This document shows positions 1 to 8,667 of a DNA stretch of 64,000 nucleotides, piece after piece. The stretch lies in NCBI GenBank assembly GCA_002331385.1, contig DCYB01000012.1:62001-126000 (forward strand), given 5' to 3'. The number at the start of each line of letters is the position of its first letter. Within the stretch, counting starts at the first letter, position 1. The notes below the pieces were generated by a model. That model was not told the origin of the DNA. It was given only the letters and a program-made list of their open reading frames with translations, and made no database searches. The DNA comes from Comamonadaceae bacterium UBA2121 (GTDB lineage Bacteria > Pseudomonadota > Gammaproteobacteria > Burkholderiales > Burkholderiaceae_C). The position numbers and the translations under genes are program-made.

Positions 1-1
1 G

Positions 2-199
2 CTCATGTACCAGAGCACGACGGCGGCCGAGCACTCGCACGAAGAGCACGAAGCCATCGTGCGCGCGCTCGCCGACAAGGACGAAGACACCGCCGTGCGC
101 CTGATGCAGGAGCACCTCCAACACGTGGAAGAAGGCCTCACCTTCGACCGGGACATGCCCACCAACGACCTGTCGATGGCGCTGTCCGCCGTGGCCTAA
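2..199 (+). CDS. GntR-family regulator, C-terminal end (partial)
   Basis: This is the last 65 or so codons of a gene that begins before the window. The residues EHEAIVRALADKDEDTAVRLM are the final helices of an FCD ligand-binding domain, as found in FadR-subfamily GntR repressors. The stop is followed 12 bases later by puuE on the same strand, so it is probably the local regulator of the purine genes. The DNA-binding half is outside the window, so the effector cannot be assigned. A FCD regulator is well supported; its role in purine control is inferred from position. Confidence 0.75.
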   Translation, partial: LMYQSTTAAEHSHEEHEAIVRALADKDEDTAVRLMQEHLQHVEEGLTFDRDMPTNDLSMALSAVA

Positions 200-211
200 C
201 CGTGGATCGAC

Positions 212-1171
212 ATGACCTATAACGCCTGCGCACCCTATCCTCGCGACCTCATCGGCTATGGCCGCACGCCCCCACATCCCGAGTGGCCGGGCAAGGCCCG
301 CGTGGCCGTGCAGTTCGTGCTCAATTACGAGGAAGGCGGCGAGAACTGCGTGCTGCATGGCGATGCGGCAAGCGAGCAATTCCTGTCCGAGATGTTCAAC
401 CCGGCCGCCTATCCGGAACGCCACATGAGCATGGAGGGCATCTACGAATACGGCTCGCGTGCCGGCGTGTGGCGCATCCTGCGCGAATTTGAAAAGCGCA
501 AGCTGCCGCTCACCGTTTTCGGTGTGGCAACGGCCTTGCAGCGCCACCGTGAAGTGGCACAAGCCTTTGATGAACTGGGCCATGAAGTGGCCTGCCACGG
601 ACTCAAGTGGATTCACTATCAGGGCGTGCCGGAAGAGGTCGAGCGCGCGCACATGGCGCAGTGCATGGAGATTTTCGGCGAGCTGTATGGAAAGAACGGC
701 GACCACGGCCTCGGCTGGTACACGGGCCGCGACAGCCCGAACACGCACCGCATCGTGGCAGACAACGGCGGCTTTGCCTATGACAGCGATTACTACGGCG
801 ATGACCTGCCCTTCTGGATGACCGTGAAGACAACGGATGGCGGCGAACACCAGCAACTGATCCTGCCCTACACACTCGACGTGAACGACATGCGCTTCGC
901 GCTGCCGCAGGGCTACTCGCACGCCGATCCGTTCTTCCAGTACATGAAGGACAGCTTCGATGCGCTCTACGCCGAAGGGGATCCTGCTGGCGAGAACGCA
1001 CCGAAGATGATGAGCATCGGCATGCACTGCCGCCTGCTGGGCCGTCCCGGACGCATCGTGGCGCTGCAGCGCTTTCTGGATCACATCCAGCAACACGACA
1101 ACGTCTGGGTTGCCCGCCGCATCGACATCGCCCGCCACTGGGCCCAGCGCTTTCCCGCGCCGCAACTTTGA
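212..1171 (+). CDS. puuE: Allantoinase PuuE (polysaccharide-deacetylase fold)
   Basis: A 319-residue protein of the metal-dependent polysaccharide deacetylase fold. The N-terminal run PRDLIGYGRTPPHPEWP and the stretches EEGGENCVLHGD and ACHGLKWIHY are typical of the cofactor-independent allantoinase PuuE, which opens allantoin to allantoate in the cytoplasm. The length fits the family (about 310). It lies between a GntR regulator and the uraD/allantoate hydrolase fusion, with an 18-base gap to the latter, and these enzymes are consecutive steps of urate breakdown. A generic sugar deacetylase is unlikely because no signal peptide is seen and the neighbours are purine genes. Confidence 0.9.
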   Translation: MTYNACAPYPRDLIGYGRTPPHPEWPGKARVAVQFVLNYEEGGENCVLHGDAASEQFLSEMFNPAAYPERHMSMEGIYEYGSRAGVWRILREFEKRKLPLTVFGVATALQRHREVAQAFDELGHEVACHGLKWIHYQGVPEEVERAHMAQCMEIFGELYGKNGDHGLGWYTGRDSPNTHRIVADNGGFAYDSDYYGDDLPFWMTVKTTDGGEHQQLILPYTLDVNDMRFALPQGYSHADPFFQYMKDSFDALYAEGDPAGENAPKMMSIGMHCRLLGRPGRIVALQRFLDHIQQHDNVWVARRIDIARHWAQRFPAPQL

Positions 1172-1189
1172 ACCACGAGGGCCAACGCC

Positions 1190-2956
1190 ATGACTCTGAC
1201 CCTGCAGCAACTCAACCAGGCCGACGCCGCCGAAGCAACGCAACTGCTGGACGGCATCTACGAACACTCGCCATGGATCGCCGCTGCCGCCATGGCCGCG
1301 CGTCCGTTCCGCTCGCTCGCGCACCTCAAGCACGCACTGGCGCAGGTGGTGAACACGGCCAGCGCATCGGCCCAACTGGATCTGATCCGCGCCCACCCCG
1401 AGCTGGCGGGCAAGGCCATGGTGTCCAACACGCTGACCGCCGAGTCCACGCACGAGCAAAGCAAGGCCGGCCTGACGCAATGCACGCCTGAAGAATTCGC
1501 CCGCATCCAGCAACTGAATGCAGACTACAACCAGCGCTTTGGTTTCCCCTTCATCCTCGCGGTGCGCGGCCCGCGCGGAACGGGTCTGGGCAAGCAGGAC
1601 ATCATCGACACCTTCGCCCGCCGACTGTTCAACCACCCGGAATTCGAGCGCGCCGAAGCGCTGCGCAACATCCACCGCATCGCCGAAATCCGGCTGAACG
1701 ACAAGTTCGGTTTCGAACCCGCGCTTGGCAACGATGTGTGGGATTGGCAAGAGCGACTGGCCCAGCACACCGACCCCGGCTATGCCGAACTGGGGCAGCT
1801 CACCGTCACCTACCTGACCGACGCGCACCGCGCCTGTGCGCAGCGCATCAGCCACTGGATGCGTGACTGCGGTTTTGACGAGGTGGAAATCGACGCCGTC
1901 GGCAATGTCGTGGGCCGCTACCGTCCTGCGCAGGAAGGCGGCCAATACCTGCTCACCGGCAGCCACTACGACACGGTGCGCAACGGCGGCAAATACGATG
2001 GCCGCCTCGGCATCTTTGTCCCCATGGCCTGCGTGCGGGAACTGCACCGCCAGAACAAGCGCCTGCCCTTCGGCATCGAAGTCGTGGCGTTTGCAGAGGA
2101 AGAAGGCCAGCGCTACAAAGCCACCTTTCTTGGCTCCGGCGCGCTCATCGGCGACTTCAAGTCCGAATGGCTTGACCAGCAGGATGCAGACGGCGTCACC
2201 ATGCGCGAAGCCATGCAGCATGCGGGTCTGTGCATTGACGACATCCCCAAACTCAAGCGCGACGCGGCGCACTATCTCGGCTTCATCGAGGTACACATCG
2301 AACAGGGTCCTGTGCTCAACGAGCTGGACATTCCTCTGGGCGTGGTCACCTCCATCAATGGCGGGCAGCGCTATGTGTGCGAGATGATCGGCATGGCCAG
2401 CCACGCCGGCACCACGCCCATGGACCGCCGCCGCGACGCGGCCAATGCCGTGGCCGAACTGGCACTGTATGTGGAGCAACGCGCCGCGCAAGACGGCGAC
2501 AGCGTGGCCACCATCGGCCAGCTCCACGTGCCCAACGGCTCGATCAACGTCGTGCCCGGGCGCTGCCTGTTCAGCCTCGACATGCGCGCGCCCACCGATC
2601 CGCAACGCGATGCGCTGGTCAAGGATGTGCTCGGCAAACTGGAAGAAATTGCACAGCGCCGGGGCCTGCATTTCAAGGCCGAACAAGCCATGAGCGCCGC
2701 CGCCGCGCCCAGCGATCCTGCGTGGCAAAAGCGCTGGGAAAACGCCGTAGACGCCCTCGGCGTGCCGCTGTTTCGCATGCCCAGCGGCGCGGGCCATGAC
2801 GCCATGAAGATCCACGAAATCATGCCGCAAGCGATGCTCTTCGTGCGCGGCCTGAACTCCGGCATCAGCCACAACCCGCTCGAATCCACGACCTCGGACG
2901 ACATGCAGTTGGCCGTGGACGCATTCACCCACGTGCTGCACCAGCTCGACGTCTGA
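1190..2956 (+). CDS. Fused OHCU decarboxylase / allantoate amidohydrolase
   Basis: A 588-residue two-domain protein. Residues about 1-170 are a UraD-type OHCU decarboxylase, with the family signature IRAHPELAGKA near residue 65. Residues about 175-588 are an M20/M28-type amidohydrolase of the allantoate amidohydrolase/ureidoglycolate group: GSHYDTVRNGGKYDGRLG carries the metal-binding His and Asp, AFAEEEGQR the catalytic and ligand Glu pair, and GAGHDAM a later His/Asp. UraD makes S-allantoin from OHCU, PuuE next door makes allantoate, and the second domain would release ammonia from it, so two steps flanking PuuE are joined in one chain. The frame is continuous with no stop. Usually these are separate proteins of about 165 and 410 residues. 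Confidence 0.88.
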   Translation: MTLTLQQLNQADAAEATQLLDGIYEHSPWIAAAAMAARPFRSLAHLKHALAQVVNTASASAQLDLIRAHPELAGKAMVSNTLTAESTHEQSKAGLTQCTPEEFARIQQLNADYNQRFGFPFILAVRGPRGTGLGKQDIIDTFARRLFNHPEFERAEALRNIHRIAEIRLNDKFGFEPALGNDVWDWQERLAQHTDPGYAELGQLTVTYLTDAHRACAQRISHWMRDCGFDEVEIDAVGNVVGRYRPAQEGGQYLLTGSHYDTVRNGGKYDGRLGIFVPMACVRELHRQNKRLPFGIEVVAFAEEEGQRYKATFLGSGALIGDFKSEWLDQQDADGVTMREAMQHAGLCIDDIPKLKRDAAHYLGFIEVHIEQGPVLNELDIPLGVVTSINGGQRYVCEMIGMASHAGTTPMDRRRDAANAVAELALYVEQRAAQDGDSVATIGQLHVPNGSINVVPGRCLFSLDMRAPTDPQRDALVKDVLGKLEEIAQRRGLHFKAEQAMSAAAAPSDPAWQKRWENAVDALGVPLFRMPSGAGHDAMKIHEIMPQAMLFVRGLNSGISHNPLESTTSDDMQLAVDAFTHVLHQLDV

Positions 2957-2980
2957 CAGAACACCAACCAAGGAACCCCC

Positions 2981-4249
2981 ATGAGCCAGACCCCACAGGC
3001 CACCTACGCCGCGCTCGACGCCTGGATCGACCAGCATTTTGACGAGCAGGTGAAGTTTCTGCAGGCGTTGGTGCAGGTGCCGACGGACACGCCGCCGGGC
3101 AACAACGCACCGCACGCCGAGCGCACCGCCGAACTCATCCAGCCCTTCGGTTTCGACGCCGAAAAACACGTCGTGCCCGAGCAGGATGTGAAGGACTACG
3201 GCATGCAGTCCATCACCAACCTGATCGTGCGCCGCGCCTATGGGGACGGCGGCCGCACGATCGCGCTGAACGCCCATGGCGACGTGGTGCCGCCCGGCGA
3301 CGGCTGGACGCACGCGCCCTACGGCGCCGAGATCGCCGACGGCAAGATGTATGGCCGCGCCACGGCGGTGAGCAAGAGCGATTTCTCCTCCTTCACCTTC
3401 GCCGTGCGCGCGCTGGAAGCCGTCGCCCGCCCCACCAAGGGCCATGTGGAACTGCACTTCACTTATGACGAAGAATTCGGCGGCATTCTCGGCCCCGGAT
3501 GGCTGCTGGAAAAGGGCCTGACCAAGCCCGACCTGATGATCGCTGCGGGCTTCAGCTACGAAGTCGTCACCGCGCACAACGGTTGTCTGCAAATGGAAGT
3601 CACCGTCCACGGCAAGATGGCCCATGCCGCCGTGCCCGATACCGGCGTGGACGCGCTGCAGGCCGCCGTGGCGATCCTCAACGCGCTGTATGGCGAGAAC
3701 GTCAAATACAAGCAGATCACGTCCAAAGTGCCCGGCATCCAGCACCCGTACGTGAATGTGGGCCGCATCGAAGGCGGCACCAACACCAACGTCGTCCCCG
3801 GCAAGGTCACGCTGAAAGTGGACCGCCGCATGATCCCGGAAGAGAATCCCGCCGAGGTCGAAGCCACCATCCGCAAGGTGATGGGCGACGCGATCGCCGC
3901 CTTCAACGCACAGCGCGGCTACACCGGCGACGACGCTGTGCGCATTGACATCAAGCGCCTGCTGCTGGCCAACGCCATGACGCCGCTGGCGGGCAACCAG
4001 CCGCTCGTCGATGCCATCCAGACCCACGGCGAAGCGGTGTTCGGCACCCGACCGCCCGCCGTCGGCACGCCGCTCTACACCGATGTGCGTCTGTATGTCG
4101 AACGCGGCATTCCGGGTGTGATCTATGGCGCCGGCCCGCGCACCGTGCTGGAATCGCACGCCAAGCGTGCGGACGAGCGCATCGATCTCGAAGACCTGCG
4201 CCGCGCCACCAAGGTGATTGCGCGCTCGCTGGTCGACTTGCTCGCGTAA
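2981..4249 (+). CDS. M20-family metallohydrolase (deacylase/amidohydrolase)
   Basis: A 422-residue M20 peptidase-family protein of the ArgE/DapE type. NAHGDVVPPGDGW supplies the first metal His and the Asp, VSKSDFSSF the bridging Asp, and YDEEFGG the Glu pair; a dimerisation domain sits in the middle. There is a good ribosome site (AAGGA) 8 bases before the ATG, and it follows the uraD fusion by 24 bases, so it is the last gene of the purine operon before a strong terminator. The substrate is not determined; a ureido or N-carbamoyl compound is an inference from context. It is not the same subgroup as the second domain of the preceding gene. Confidence 0.8.
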   Translation: MSQTPQATYAALDAWIDQHFDEQVKFLQALVQVPTDTPPGNNAPHAERTAELIQPFGFDAEKHVVPEQDVKDYGMQSITNLIVRRAYGDGGRTIALNAHGDVVPPGDGWTHAPYGAEIADGKMYGRATAVSKSDFSSFTFAVRALEAVARPTKGHVELHFTYDEEFGGILGPGWLLEKGLTKPDLMIAAGFSYEVVTAHNGCLQMEVTVHGKMAHAAVPDTGVDALQAAVAILNALYGENVKYKQITSKVPGIQHPYVNVGRIEGGTNTNVVPGKVTLKVDRRMIPEENPAEVEATIRKVMGDAIAAFNAQRGYTGDDAVRIDIKRLLLANAMTPLAGNQPLVDAIQTHGEAVFGTRPPAVGTPLYTDVRLYVERGIPGVIYGAGPRTVLESHAKRADERIDLEDLRRATKVIARSLVDLLA

Positions 4250-4270
4250 ACCACCCTTTACACGCTGCAC

Positions 4271-4310
4271 AAAGCCCGCAGGGATGCTTTCCCTGCGGGC
4301 TTTGTTGTTT
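4271..4310 (+). terminator. Rho-independent terminator of the purine operon
   Basis: Perfect 13-bp stem (AAAGCCCGCAGGG, positions 4271-4283, with 4291-4303), 7-base loop, then a T-rich run. It lies 21 bases after the M20 gene stop. Confidence 0.93.
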
Positions 4311-4432
4311 CCCAAGTGCTTCGGATGTAAGCGCGCCCACGCACCGCCCTGCAGCGCGGGGCCGTCGTCGCACGCATCACATTGAATATCCAGGCGTCAT
4401 AGGGTTTGCATGGAGCCGTCGCAGCATCTGTT

Positions 4433-4454
4433 TTGTATACACTTTTTGTATGAA
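4433..4454. promoter_or_regulatory. Candidate operator upstream of the NCS2 permease
   Basis: Two copies of a TTGTAT-A/G-A/C-A element (TTGTATACA at 4433 and TTGTATGAA at 4446) spaced 13 bp apart; the first contains the perfect palindrome GTATAC. FCD-type GntR proteins often bind short AT-rich palindromes of this kind, and a GntR gene heads this purine region, so this may be its site. The site is about 90 bp before the permease start. Low certainty. Confidence 0.35.
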
Positions 4455-4538
4455 TAACTGTGCGCAGTACACAGCAGCAACGGCCTTCCGGTCTTGCCCA
4501 GTGCTTGCGCCTCGAGACATTGCCTCAGGTGAACTCCC

Positions 4539-6026
4539 ATGACCACTTCCGTTCATCCCGTTGATGAAAAACTCCCCTTAGGCAAAGTGACTGCGCTGGG
4601 CCTGCAGCACGTTCTGGTGATGTATGCCGGTGCCGTGGCGGTTCCGTTGATCGTGGGACGCGCATTGAATTTGCCGCCCGAGCAGGTGGCGCACCTGATA
4701 TCTGCCGACCTGTTTGTCTGCGGCCTGGTCACCCTGATTCAGGCCATGGGCGCGACGCAGTGGTTCGGCATCAAGCTGCCGGTGATGATGGGCGTGACGT
4801 TTGCGGCGGTCGCGCCCATGGTCTCCATGGCGCAGACCACGGGCGGTCAGGCGGGTGCGGGGCTGATCTTTGGCTCGGTGATTGGCGCGGGCATCGTGTC
4901 CATACTGCTGTCGCCGCTCATCAGCCGCATGCTGCGCTTTTTCCCGCCGGTGGTGACGGGAACCATCATCGCCGTCATCGGCATCAGCCTGATGCGCGTG
5001 GGCATCAACTGGATTTTCGGCAACCCCGTCGGGCCCACGGCGCCTTCCGTTCCCAATCCCGAGCACCTGAAGTGGTTGGCCGAGGCGCAGGCCACCGCTG
5101 GTGCGCCGGGCTCGTCGCTGCCGCCGGTGCCCAAGGGCTTTTCGGTGGTGCCCACCATTCCCAATCCCAAGTACGCCGATCTGGCGGGCGTGGGCATTTC
5201 GGGCATTGTGCTGTTGACCATCCTGTTCATCGCGCGATTCGGCAAGGGGTTCCTGGCCAACATTTCCGTGCTCATGGGCATCGTGGTGGGCGGCCTCGTC
5301 ACCGCCGCGATGGGGTTGATGGATTTCAGCAAGGTTGGCAAGGCGCAATGGTTTGACGTCATCCTGCCATTCCAGATTGCTACGCCGGTGTTCGATCCCA
5401 TCCTCATCCTCACCATGTCGCTGGTGATGATCGTGGTGATGATCGAATCGGTCGGCATGTTTCTGGCGTTGAGCGACATGACCGGCAAGCCCATCTCGCA
5501 AGACGACCTGACGCGCGGTCTGCGCACGGATGGTCTGGGCACGCTGATTGGCGGTATTTTCAACACCTTCCCCTACACCAGCTTTTCACAGAACGTCGGC
5601 CTCGTGGCGGTGACGGGCGTGAAGAGCCGCTGGGTGTGCGTGGCAGGTGGCGTGGTGCTGATCGTGCTGGGCGTGCTGCCCAAGATGGCTGCGCTGATCG
5701 AATCGTTGCCCACCGTGGTGCTGGGTGGCGCAGGTCTGGTGATGTTCGGCATGGTGGCGGCCACCGGCATTCGCATCCTGAGCAATGTGGATTTCCAGAA
5801 CAACCGCAACAACGCCATGATCGTGGCCGTGTCGATTGGTGTGGGCATGATTCCGCTGGTAGCGCCCAACTTCCGCCAATGGATGCCGCATGCGATCCAC
5901 CCACTCATCGAATCGGGAATTCTCCTGGCCTCGCTTGCTGCTGTACTATTGAACATCTTTTTCAACGGCACGAGCAGCGACACATCCGCCGCCGTGCGTG
6001 CCGCCTCCCAGGCCGAGGCTCATTGA
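4539..6026 (+). CDS. NCS2-family uracil/xanthine permease
   Basis: A 495-residue membrane protein of the nucleobase:cation symporter-2 family, with about 12-14 hydrophobic segments. QHVLVMYAGAVAVPLIVG near the start and FNTFPYTSFSQNVGLVAVTGV near residue 350 are the conserved NCS2 signatures. It imports a purine or related base with a cation. Its place directly after allantoin-degradation genes favours urate or xanthine over uracil. It has its own upstream region with a possible operator and a terminator on each side, so it is probably a single-gene unit. Confidence 0.88.
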   Translation: MTTSVHPVDEKLPLGKVTALGLQHVLVMYAGAVAVPLIVGRALNLPPEQVAHLISADLFVCGLVTLIQAMGATQWFGIKLPVMMGVTFAAVAPMVSMAQTTGGQAGAGLIFGSVIGAGIVSILLSPLISRMLRFFPPVVTGTIIAVIGISLMRVGINWIFGNPVGPTAPSVPNPEHLKWLAEAQATAGAPGSSLPPVPKGFSVVPTIPNPKYADLAGVGISGIVLLTILFIARFGKGFLANISVLMGIVVGGLVTAAMGLMDFSKVGKAQWFDVILPFQIATPVFDPILILTMSLVMIVVMIESVGMFLALSDMTGKPISQDDLTRGLRTDGLGTLIGGIFNTFPYTSFSQNVGLVAVTGVKSRWVCVAGGVVLIVLGVLPKMAALIESLPTVVLGGAGLVMFGMVAATGIRILSNVDFQNNRNNAMIVAVSIGVGMIPLVAPNFRQWMPHAIHPLIESGILLASLAAVLLNIFFNGTSSDTSAAVRAASQAEAH

Positions 6027-6076
6027 CTACCGCTATTGCCTGCGTCTGACTCCCTCTCCTGGAGAAAGAAAAGTCC

Positions 6077-6108
6077 AGCCCTGATGCTGCAAGGCGCCAG
6101 GGCTTTTT
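6077..6108 (+). terminator. Terminator after the NCS2 permease
   Basis: Seven-bp stem AGCCCTG (6077-6083) with CAGGGCT (6098-6104), followed by five T residues; 50 bases after the permease stop. Confidence 0.75.
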
Positions 6109-6213
6109 GTATGTATTTGTCACAGGAATTATCCGGGTTCGGCCCCTAAATGGAATCACCGCGCTGGAGTAAGCTGTGCCTGGCTCCTCACATTGACCAG
6201 TAGTGAATATCGT

Positions 6214-8511
6214 ATGACCCAATCCATGTCCGCAGCAGAATCTGCATTGCGCGAAGCCGCGCTCGAATACCACCGCAACCCTTCGCGCGGCAAGATTTCC
6301 GTCACTCCTACGAAACCCCTATCCAACCAGCGCGATCTCTCGCTGGCCTACTCGCCCGGTGTTGCCTACCCCTGCCTCGACATCCAGGCCGATCCGTCGC
6401 TCGCTGCTGAATACACATCGCGCGGCAATCTCGTCGGCGTGATCACCAACGGCACCGCCGTGCTGGGTCTGGGCGATATCGGCCCGCTGGCAGGCAAGCC
6501 GGTGATGGAAGGCAAGGGTTGCCTGTTCAAGAAGTTTGCCGGTGTGGACGTGTTCGACATCGAACTCGATGCACGCGACCCGGACAAGATCATCGAGATC
6601 GTGGCAGCGCTGGAGCCCACGCTCGGCGGCATCAACCTGGAAGACATCAAGGCGCCGGAGTGCTTCTACATCGAGCGCGAACTCTCCAAGCGCATGCAGA
6701 TCCCCGTGTTCCATGACGACCAGCACGGCACGGCCATCATCTCCAGCGCCGCGCTGCTGAACGGCCTGGAACTCGTGGGCAAGCAGATCGACAAGGTGAA
6801 GGTGGCGGTTTCCGGCGCGGGTGCCGCAGCCATTGCCTGCGTGGACGTGATGGTGGGTCTCGGCGTGAAGCGCGAGAACATCTACATGGTGGACTCCAAG
6901 GGCGTGATCTACGAAGGTCGCCCCGGCGGCATGGACGAGTCCAAGGCCCGCTACGCCCAGAAAACCGAAGCGCGCACGCTGGCTGACGTGGTCAACGGCG
7001 CGGACGTGTTCCTTGGCTGCTCCGCACCCGGCGTGCTGACAGCGGACATGGTGAAGACCATGGCCGACAAGCCGATCATCCTGGCGCTGGCCAACCCCGA
7101 GCCGGAAATCCGCCCCGAGCTGGCCAAGGCCATCCGCCCCGACTGCATCATGGCCACGGGCCGTTCGGACTACCCGAATCAGGTCAACAACGTGCTGTGC
7201 TTCCCCTACATCTTCCGTGGCGCGCTCGATTGCGGCGCCACCAAGATCACCGAAGCCATGAAGCTGGCCTGCGTGCGCGAAATCGCCGCACTGGCCAAGC
7301 AGGACGTGAGCGACGAAGTGGCGGCAGCCTATCAGGGCAAGGAACTGAAGTTCGGCCCCGACTACCTCATTCCCACGCCGTTCGACACGCGCCTCATCCT
7401 GCGCATCGCACCTGCGGTCGCGCAAGCGGCGCAAGAGTCCGGCGTGGCCACGCGCCCCATCACCGACCTCGCGGCCTACCGCGAAAGCCTTACCCGCTTC
7501 GTCTACCAGACCGGCATGTTCATGCGCCCCGTGTTCGCCGCCGCCAAGGCCAACGTGCAGCGCGTGGCCTATGCCGAGGGTGAAGACGAGCGCGTGCTGC
7601 GCGCCGTGCAGGTGGCCGTGGACGACGGTCTGGCCAAGCCGATCCTGATCGGCCGCCCTGCCGTCATCCAGACGCGCATCGCCAAGGCCGGTCTGCGCCT
7701 GCAGCCGGGCCGCGATGTGGAGATCTGCGATCCTGAGGACGATCCGCGCTTCCGCCAGTACTGGGAGGCCTACCACAAGATCATGGGCCGCGAAGGCGTG
7801 ACGCCCGAGGCCGCCAAGGCCGCGGTGCGCCGCTCCAACACCATCATCGCTGCGCTGATGGTGCATCTGGGCGACGCCGATGCCATGCTCTGCGGACTGG
7901 TGGGCAAGTTCGACGCCCACGTCGCCCATGTGCGCGACGTGCTCGGACTCAAGCCCTCGGCGAGCGAGCTGGCGACCGTGAACGCCGTGATGCTGGACAC
8001 CGGCACGCTCTTCATTGCCGACACCTACATCAACGAAGACCCGTCGGCCGAAGAGCTCGCCTCCATCGCGCTGATGGCCGCAGAAGAAGTGCAGCGCTTT
8101 GGCCTGCCGCCCAAGGTGGCCTTCCTCTCGCACTCCAACTATGGCTCGTCCACGCGCCCCTCTGCGGTGAAGATGCGCAAGGCACGCGACCTGTTCACCC
8201 AGTTGGCCCCGCACATCGAATGCGATGGCGAGATGCACGGCGATGCAGCCCTGTCCGATAAGGTGCGCAGCAACACGCTGCTGGAAACCACGCTCACCGG
8301 CTCGGCCAACGTGCTGATCTGCCCGAATCTGGACGCCGCGAACATCCTGTTCAACGTGCTCAAGCAAACCGGCGGCCACGGCACGACCATTGGCCCGATC
8401 CTGCTGGGCGTGGGCGGCGCGGCTGACGTGCTGACGCCATCCGCCACCGTGCGCCGCGTGGTCAACATGACGGCGCTGGCCGCTGCCAACGCCGCAGGCA
8501 ACCACCGGTAA
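6214..8511 (+). CDS. maeB: NADP-dependent malic enzyme, MaeB type
   Basis: A 765-residue two-domain protein. Residues about 1-425 are malic enzyme (NPSRGKISVTPTKPL, SPGVAYPCLDI, HDDQHGTAI, and the nucleotide-binding VAVSGAGAAAIACVDVM). Residues about 430-765 are the phosphotransacetylase-like domain that regulates MaeB enzymes by acetyl-CoA. It converts malate to pyruvate plus CO2 with NADP in the cytoplasm. The frame is open back to a TTG at 6193, but the ATG at 6214 (MTQSMSAAES) fits family N-termini better; a second ATG at 6226 is also possible. It is a stand-alone gene with a terminator on each side. Confidence 0.94.
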   Translation: MTQSMSAAESALREAALEYHRNPSRGKISVTPTKPLSNQRDLSLAYSPGVAYPCLDIQADPSLAAEYTSRGNLVGVITNGTAVLGLGDIGPLAGKPVMEGKGCLFKKFAGVDVFDIELDARDPDKIIEIVAALEPTLGGINLEDIKAPECFYIERELSKRMQIPVFHDDQHGTAIISSAALLNGLELVGKQIDKVKVAVSGAGAAAIACVDVMVGLGVKRENIYMVDSKGVIYEGRPGGMDESKARYAQKTEARTLADVVNGADVFLGCSAPGVLTADMVKTMADKPIILALANPEPEIRPELAKAIRPDCIMATGRSDYPNQVNNVLCFPYIFRGALDCGATKITEAMKLACVREIAALAKQDVSDEVAAAYQGKELKFGPDYLIPTPFDTRLILRIAPAVAQAAQESGVATRPITDLAAYRESLTRFVYQTGMFMRPVFAAAKANVQRVAYAEGEDERVLRAVQVAVDDGLAKPILIGRPAVIQTRIAKAGLRLQPGRDVEICDPEDDPRFRQYWEAYHKIMGREGVTPEAAKAAVRRSNTIIAALMVHLGDADAMLCGLVGKFDAHVAHVRDVLGLKPSASELATVNAVMLDTGTLFIADTYINEDPSAEELASIALMAAEEVQRFGLPPKVAFLSHSNYGSSTRPSAVKMRKARDLFTQLAPHIECDGEMHGDAALSDKVRSNTLLETTLTGSANVLICPNLDAANILFNVLKQTGGHGTTIGPILLGVGGAADVLTPSATVRRVVNMTALAAANAAGNHR

Positions 8512-8530
8512 TTCCAGCCGCACTCCCATG

Positions 8531-8557
8531 AAAAACGCCGCCCCATGCGGCGTTTTT
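8531..8557 (+). terminator. Terminator after maeB
   Basis: Perfect 11-bp stem AAAAACGCCGC (8531-8541) with GCGGCGTTTTT (8547-8557) and a 5-base loop, running on into T-rich sequence. With A residues on one side and T on the other, it could work in both directions. Confidence 0.9.
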
Positions 8558-8614
8558 CTTTTTCCGAGAGCCCAGAGGCATCTCCGCAGAACGCCGAGAA
8601 ATATTGCGCGCATC

Positions 8615-8664
8615 AAAGAAATGAATTACAGTTCACATCAACGTGAATCAATATTCATTTCTTT
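8615..8664. promoter_or_regulatory. Concentric nested dyad before the TetR gene (likely operator)
   Basis: An outer perfect 12-bp inverted repeat (AAAGAAATGAAT at 8615-8626, ATTCATTTCTTT at 8653-8664) and an inner 5-bp repeat (TTCAC 8632-8636, GTGAA 8643-8647) share exactly the same centre, 8639.5. The element ends three bases before the TetR start codon, so binding there should block its transcription or translation. Autoregulation is inferred from position and symmetry. Confidence 0.6.
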
Positions 8665-8667
8665 CTC

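Noticed and set aside
6319..8616. 765-codon open frame on the minus strand opposite maeB
   Set aside because: It is the codon-position shadow of a high-GC gene: His/Gly/Val-rich with no family motif, fully overlapped by the clear MaeB frame.
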